Shown here: positions 60,320-64,000 of the stretch, piece by piece
Layout: the number at the start of each line of letters is the position of its first letter
Position numbering within the stretch: the stretch's first letter is position 1
Assembly: GCF_001883705.2 (NCBI RefSeq)
Contig: NZ_MDEQ02000014.1
Location: 174,731 to 238,730, forward strand
DNA length: 64,000 nt
Direction of reading: 5' to 3'
Origin: Burkholderia catarinensis
GTDB lineage: Bacteria > Pseudomonadota > Gammaproteobacteria > Burkholderiales > Burkholderiaceae
Translations under genes and position numbers: made by a program
The notes under the pieces: model-generated
What the model was told of the DNA's origin: nothing
The model's input: only the letters and a program-made list of their open reading frames with translations
Databases searched by the model: none

Positions 60320-60351
60320 TACGTCCTCATACCGCGCACTCCAGACGAAAC

Positions 60352-60900
60352 GTGGCTGACGAACTTCCCGACCTCATCGCTCCTCATCTCGACGTGCTGT
60401 TCTGCGGGATCAACCCCGGCATGACCGCGGCCGCGACCGGGCATCACTTCGCGGGGAGAAACAATCGCTTCTGGCGCGTCATCCATCTCGCGGGCTTCAC
60501 GCCAGCGGAAATTTCGCCGCAGGGCGATCGCGCGATACTCCGGTACGGCTGCGGCCTGACGACGGTAGTGAAGCGGCCGACCGCGAGTGCCGATCAGCTT
60601 TCGCGCGCGGAATTCATCGGCGCAGCCGCAGAGTTCGAGCAGAAGGTAGCGCGTTATGGGCCGCGCTTTGTCGCCTTTCTCGGCAAGGCCGCGTACTCGG
60701 CGCTTTCCGGTCAGCGCGAAGTCGCGTGGGGATTGCAAACGGCCCGGATACAGCGTGCGAGTGTCTGGGTGTTGCCCAATCCCAGCGGGAGAAATCTCGC
60801 GTTCGGCCTCGACGATCTGGTCGACGCGTACCGTCAGCTCCATCTGCAGGCAAAGACCGTATCCGGTCGTCAACCGGAGGGGCGGGATGCGGCGCAATGA
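60352..60900 (+). CDS. mug: Mismatch-specific uracil/thymine DNA glycosylase Mug
   Basis: The 182-residue glycosylase removes U or T from G mismatches and ethenocytosine. Seen: the catalytic VLFCGINPGMTAA, HHFAGRNNRFW and the minor-groove motif LPNPSGRN. GTG 60352 is preferred over ATG 60268, because the upstream part shows no family similarity and overlaps a terminator. It overlaps the next glycosylase gene by 14 bases. Confidence 0.9.
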   Translation: MADELPDLIAPHLDVLFCGINPGMTAAATGHHFAGRNNRFWRVIHLAGFTPAEISPQGDRAILRYGCGLTTVVKRPTASADQLSRAEFIGAAAEFEQKVARYGPRFVAFLGKAAYSALSGQREVAWGLQTARIQRASVWVLPNPSGRNLAFGLDDLVDAYRQLHLQAKTVSGRQPEGRDAAQ

Positions 60901-61510
60901 CACCGCACTTCCGTGGCCGGGCAACGTGTTGTCGCGTGCGTTCTTCGACCGCGCGGCCACCGACGTCGCGCCGCAATTGCTCAACAAGATCCTTGCGGCA
61001 GCGGACGGCCGGGCCGGCCGCATCGTCGAAGTGGAAGCGTATGCCGGCGCGATCGACCCGGCGGCGCACACCTATCGCGGCAAGACGCCGCGCAATGCGA
61101 CGATGTTCGGGCCGCCGGGGCACCTCTACGTGTATTTCACATACGGCATGCATTGGTGCTGTAACTGCGTGTGCGGCCCAGAAGGTACGGGCACGGGCGT
61201 GCTGATCCGTGCGCTGGAACCGCTGCAGGGGCTCGAACGCATGCGCGCGGCACGGCCGCCGCAGACGCGCGATCGCGACCTGTGCCGGGGGCCGGCCCGG
61301 CTGACCCAGGCGATGGGGATCGGCGGCGCCCAGGACGGCGTCGACCTGGCTGGCGCGCGCGAAGGGTTCGCGATCGTCGACGACGGCATGGCGCCGCCCG
61401 CGAATCCGACAGGCGGGCCGCGCATCGGCATTCGCGTCGGCATCGATCTCCCGTGGCGGTGGAGCGTGCCCGGCAACCGGTATGTATCGGGGGCGCTGCC
61501 GCGCACCTGA
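60887..61510 (+). CDS. mpg: DNA-3-methyladenine glycosylase (AAG/MPG family)
   Basis: The 207-residue enzyme excises alkylated purines and related lesions. Seen: the catalytic glutamate in VEVEAYAG, then DPAAHTYRGKTPRNATMFG, LYVYFTYGMHWCCN and LCRGPARLTQAMG. ATG 60887 follows GGAGGGG and lies inside the mug 3' end. The pair makes a small base-excision repair operon. Confidence 0.95.
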   Translation: MRRNDTALPWPGNVLSRAFFDRAATDVAPQLLNKILAAADGRAGRIVEVEAYAGAIDPAAHTYRGKTPRNATMFGPPGHLYVYFTYGMHWCCNCVCGPEGTGTGVLIRALEPLQGLERMRAARPPQTRDRDLCRGPARLTQAMGIGGAQDGVDLAGAREGFAIVDDGMAPPANPTGGPRIGIRVGIDLPWRWSVPGNRYVSGALPRT

Positions 61511-61611
61511 TGTGTGCCGCGCGCGGTCGAACGCAATTCGACCTGCGTCATGTGGCCGCCATTATTGACGGGCTATGCTGCTCCTTTCGACGTTTCGATC
61601 GAGGGGACACC

Positions 61612-62376
61612 ATGCGGCGGGTCGTATTCAACCAGAAGGGCGGCGTGGGCAAATCGACGATCGTCTGCAACCTGGCGGCGATCAGCGCGAGCGAAGGGCT
61701 GCGCACGCTCGTCATCGACCTCGATGCGCAGGCGAACTCCACGCGCTACCTGCTCGGCGACGCGGCGGACGACGCGCAACCGGGCGTCGCCGGCTTCTTC
61801 GAAACCGCGCTGACCTTCAACTTCCGTCCGGTCGACGTCGCATCGTTCATCCATCCGACCCCGTTCGAAGGGCTCGACGTGATGCCCGCGCATCCGGATC
61901 TCGACACGCTGCACGGCAAGCTCGAATCGCGCTACAAGATCTACAAGCTGCGCGACGCGCTGAACGAACTCGACACCTACGACGCCGTGTACATCGACAC
62001 GCCGCCCGCGCTGAATTTCTACACGCGCTCGGCGCTGATCGCGGTCGAGCGCTGCCTGATCCCGTTCGACTGCGACGATTTCTCGCGCCGCGCGCTGTAC
62101 ACGCTGCTCGAGAACGTGAAGGAAATCCAGCAGGACCACAACGAGGCGCTCGAGGTGGAAGGGATCGTCATCAACCAGTTCCAGCCGCGCGCGAGCCTGC
62201 CGCAACGGCTGGTCGACGAGCTCGTCGAAGAAGGGCTGCCGGTGCTGGCGTCGAGGCTGTCAGCGTCGGTGAAGATCCGCGAGTCGCATCAGCAGTCCAC
62301 GCCGGTGATCCACCTCGATCCGGGGCACAAGCTCGCACAGGAGTTCCGCGCACTGCATCGCGAACTGGCCGGCTGA
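61612..62376 (+). CDS. Orphan ParA/MinD-family ATPase
   Basis: The 254-residue protein has the deviant Walker A NQKGGVGKST (residues 7-16), the A' motif LVIDLDAQANST and Walker B DAVYIDTPPAL. No ParB or centromere-like repeat is visible, so it is not the chromosome partition pair. ParA proteins form gradients on DNA or membrane and position plasmids, chemosensory arrays or carboxysomes. Its cargo is unknown; the next genes make PHA-granule proteins. ATG 61612 follows GAGGGG. Confidence 0.88.
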   Translation: MRRVVFNQKGGVGKSTIVCNLAAISASEGLRTLVIDLDAQANSTRYLLGDAADDAQPGVAGFFETALTFNFRPVDVASFIHPTPFEGLDVMPAHPDLDTLHGKLESRYKIYKLRDALNELDTYDAVYIDTPPALNFYTRSALIAVERCLIPFDCDDFSRRALYTLLENVKEIQQDHNEALEVEGIVINQFQPRASLPQRLVDELVEEGLPVLASRLSASVKIRESHQQSTPVIHLDPGHKLAQEFRALHRELAG

Positions 62377-62400
62377 TCCCGCGCATGCCGGTGTCGACCG

Positions 62401-62424
62401 CGGCCGCTTCATGCGGCCGTTTTT
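62401..62424 (+). terminator. Terminator after the ParA gene
   Basis: A 7-bp GC stem (62401-62407 with 62413-62419) closes a 5-base loop and is followed by five T residues. Confidence 0.88.
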
Positions 62425-62873
62425 CCATTCCGACCCGCAATTCATCCGATCATTGATTCGTTCATTAATAATCCCGGAAACGATTTCAAAAAAATCGAAA
62501 TAACGATTACATAAGTGACCGCTTCATTTTCAATGCGCACCTGTTTTCTAATAACCGGAATAATGCGCTGGTAAATGTTGCGCGAAGTCATGGTGCGCTA
62601 TGCTGTAAAAATGTAAAAAGCGTTTCCGGACGGTGGGTTGAGGCGGCTTCTCTGCGATGTCGATGTGCCGCGGGCTTCAGCAGCAGTTCGGCCAAAGAGT
62701 ACGGGTTTATACCTAGTATTAATGCCATTTAATTGACAATTAATCGATCTAGAATGGCATCCTTCACACCAGCATCAAAATAAGTGGCGGGTTGCCAATA
62801 AGGAAGCAGGCTTTTGATCTGGCTTCCATTTTTCTTTACGTCCTCTCTCGCATTGCCAACAGGAGCGTGCCCG
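62425..62873 (+). other. AT-rich upstream region of the phasin gene
   Basis: This stretch is much more AT-rich than the rest of the window. It holds inverted 8-base arms (62722-62729 and 62753-62760), a central palindrome AATTGACAATT (62731-62741) and a TAGAAT (62750-62755) that could be a -10. The features suggest a regulated phasin promoter with a start near 62762 and a leader of about 110 bases. No gene is visible. Confidence 0.5.
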
Positions 62874-63458
62874 ATGTCCGTATTTGCCCCCGAAAAATTC
62901 GCCGCCGAATATCAATCCGGAATCGCAGCGTGGTTTGCGATCGCCCGTCCGGCGATCCACGGTTTCGAGGCTGTCGTCGAACTCAACGTGCAAGCGGCCC
63001 GGACGGCGCTCGACGAGTATGAGGACAAGCTGAAGAACGCGTTCAACAGCAACAATCCTGTCGCGGGCTTCGCGCAGCAGGTCGCCGCGCCGCAGGAAAC
63101 GGCCGGCAAGGTTGTGTCGTACGGCCGCCATCTGTTCGACATCGCGGTGTCGACGCAATCCGAATGGGCGAAGGTCGCGCAGGCGCAGTACGAACAGAAC
63201 GACAAGCGCCTGAAGGACGCGCTCGGCGAACTGTCGAAGCATGCGCCGGCCGGCTCGGCGCCCGTGGTGGCCGCGCTGAATACGGCGCTGTCCGCGGCGA
63301 CCGCCGCGGCCGACTCCGTACGCGCCGCGACGGGGCAGGCGATCGAGGCCGCCCAGAGCGGCTTCGACGCGGTCAGCGAAACGGCAACGCGTGGCGCCAA
63401 GCAGACGGCTGCCGCCGCGCGCAAGGACGCAGCGGCCACGCGCGAATCGGCCGCGTAA
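62874..63458 (+). CDS. phaP: Phasin (PHA granule-associated protein)
   Basis: The 194-residue all-helical protein matches PHB-granule phasins: it begins with a hydrophobic-amphipathic FAAEYQSGIAAWFAIARPAI, continues with a helical core, and ends in an Ala/Lys-rich tail (TAAAARKDAAATRESAA). Phasins coat polyhydroxybutyrate granules and control their size. ATG 62874 follows AGGAG. It precedes a beta-ketothiolase gene, which supports a PHB role. Confidence 0.9.
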   Translation: MSVFAPEKFAAEYQSGIAAWFAIARPAIHGFEAVVELNVQAARTALDEYEDKLKNAFNSNNPVAGFAQQVAAPQETAGKVVSYGRHLFDIAVSTQSEWAKVAQAQYEQNDKRLKDALGELSKHAPAGSAPVVAALNTALSAATAAADSVRAATGQAIEAAQSGFDAVSETATRGAKQTAAAARKDAAATRESAA

Positions 63459-63477
63459 TCACGTAGCCACGTGAGAG

Positions 63478-63501
63478 CGTGTCGCGTGCGAGCGCGACAC
63501 G
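63478..63501 (+). terminator. Hairpin just after the phasin gene
   Basis: Arms of 9 bases (63478-63486 and 63493-63501) pair around a 6-base loop. It is followed by GATTGATC rather than a T-run. It may end or protect the phasin message. Confidence 0.5.
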
Positions 63502-63512
63502 ATTGATCGGCG

Positions 63513-63565
63513 CCGGACGTGCGCCGGACGCCGTGTGTGCCACGCGGTGTCCGGCGCACGTCCGG
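63513..63565. repeat. 17-bp perfect inverted repeat between phaP and phaA
   Basis: Arms 63513-63529 and 63549-63565 are perfectly complementary around a 19-base loop. No T-run follows. It could be an mRNA-stability hairpin, a repeat element or a large operator. Confidence 0.7.
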
Positions 63566-63751
63566 TTCGCTGCAACGCGCCGGCGCATGGGCGGCCCGTG
63601 CCGGCATGCCGCTGGTGCGACCGGGCGCTGCCCGTGGCGCGGCAGCATACGACCGCTATCGCGCCGGATGGCCCAAGGTGCGCCATCGCCAGTTGCAGCC
63701 GGCCCGTGCCGGCGTCAGAACGACAAACCGATTTCGATGCAGGAATTGAAC

Positions 63752-64000
63752 ATGACGGACGTAGTGATCGTATCGGCCGCGCGGACCGCGGTCGGCAAAT
63801 TCGGCGGCTCGCTTGCGAAGATTGCGGCGCCGGAGCTGGGCGCGACGGTGATCCGCGCGGTGCTGGAGCGTGCGGGCGTGAAGCCCGATCAGGTCAGCGA
63901 AGTGATCATGGGCCAGGTGCTGACGGCCGGCTCGGGGCAGAACCCGGCGCGGCAGTCGCTGATCAAGGCCGGGCTGCCGGCGGCAGTGCCGGGGATGACG
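63752..64000 (+). CDS. phaA: Acetyl-CoA acetyltransferase (beta-ketothiolase), N-terminal part
   Basis: Only the first 83 codons are inside the window. Seen: the thiolase opening TDVVIVSAARTAVGKFGGSL and VIMGQVLTAGSGQNPARQ; the catalytic cysteine lies just beyond the edge. The enzyme condenses two acetyl-CoA to acetoacetyl-CoA, the first step of PHB synthesis. ATG 63752 follows AGGAA. Assignment to PhaA rather than AtoB rests on the neighbouring phasin. Confidence 0.88.
   Translation, partial: MTDVVIVSAARTAVGKFGGSLAKIAAPELGATVIRAVLERAGVKPDQVSEVIMGQVLTAGSGQNPARQSLIKAGLPAAVPGMT

Noticed and set aside
62733..62755. TTGACA and TAGAAT as a standard sigma-70 pair before the phasin gene
   Set aside because: The spacing is only 11 bases, so the two hexamers cannot work together as a normal promoter.

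Overview
This window looks like the primary chromosome of a Burkholderia species, most likely of the cepacia complex. The DNA is G+C rich with strongly GC-ended codons. The order pth-rplY-prs-tRNA(Gln)-ispE-lolB and the order kdsD-kdsC-lptCAB-rpoN-hpf-ptsN-hprK-rapZ are both beta-proteobacterial. The imuA-imuB-dnaE2 cassette, the phasin and the start of a PHA thiolase also fit. Genus and species are inferences from gene content and protein appearance; no database search was run. I see no prophage, insertion sequence, CRISPR array or rRNA operon.

Layout. 1-357 is the end of an ABC transporter ATPase. 607-5962 is the SOS mutasome operon imuA-imuB-dnaE2 behind a perfect LexA box. 6181-13656 is an N-acetylglucosamine operon (GntR regulator, NagA, SIS-type deaminase, fused IIA-HPr-EI, NagE), with a near-consensus promoter overlapped by a large inverted repeat. 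It ends at a bidirectional terminator facing a secreted family-20 hexosaminidase. Together these genes would cut chitin oligosaccharides outside the cytoplasm, import GlcNAc by PTS and convert it to fructose-6-phosphate. 16830-20016 is the cytochrome bd operon cydP-cydA-cydB-cydX. 20374-21309 is rpoH behind a perfect CIRCE element, followed by pagL and a small NTF2-like protein.

22812-34437 is mostly housekeeping: leuA with an unlisted leucine-rich leader peptide, ybiB, maiA, ftsY, rsmD, coaD, a ferredoxin, hisC, pth, rplY, prs, tRNA-Gln and ispE. The 3' half of ispE is unusually AT-rich. lolB and a TPR protein follow. A 284-bp nested palindromic element lies between the TPR gene and mutM-mutY. 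39327-48562 carries a Lon-N-domain protein, the nitrogen-PTS/rpoN cluster, and the LPS transport and Kdo synthesis genes, all on the minus strand.

48688-53810 holds a CPA2 antiporter, apt, a LysE exporter, a DUF4743/NUDIX hydrolase and purU. An AI-2E family membrane protein and uvrA are on the minus strand. A major facilitator, ssb, mug, a 3-methyladenine glycosylase, an orphan ParA, a phasin and the start of a beta-ketothiolase complete the window. DNA repair is strongly represented: imuABC, mutM, mutY, uvrA, ssb, mug and mpg.

The most interesting items are regulatory or structural rather than new protein systems. They are the leuA leader peptide with four rare CTA leucine codons (apparently on a leaderless transcript), the nested-palindrome element before mutM, the GntR operator in the nag promoter, the cysteine-less second IIB domain of NagE, and the composition break inside ispE beside tRNA-Gln.
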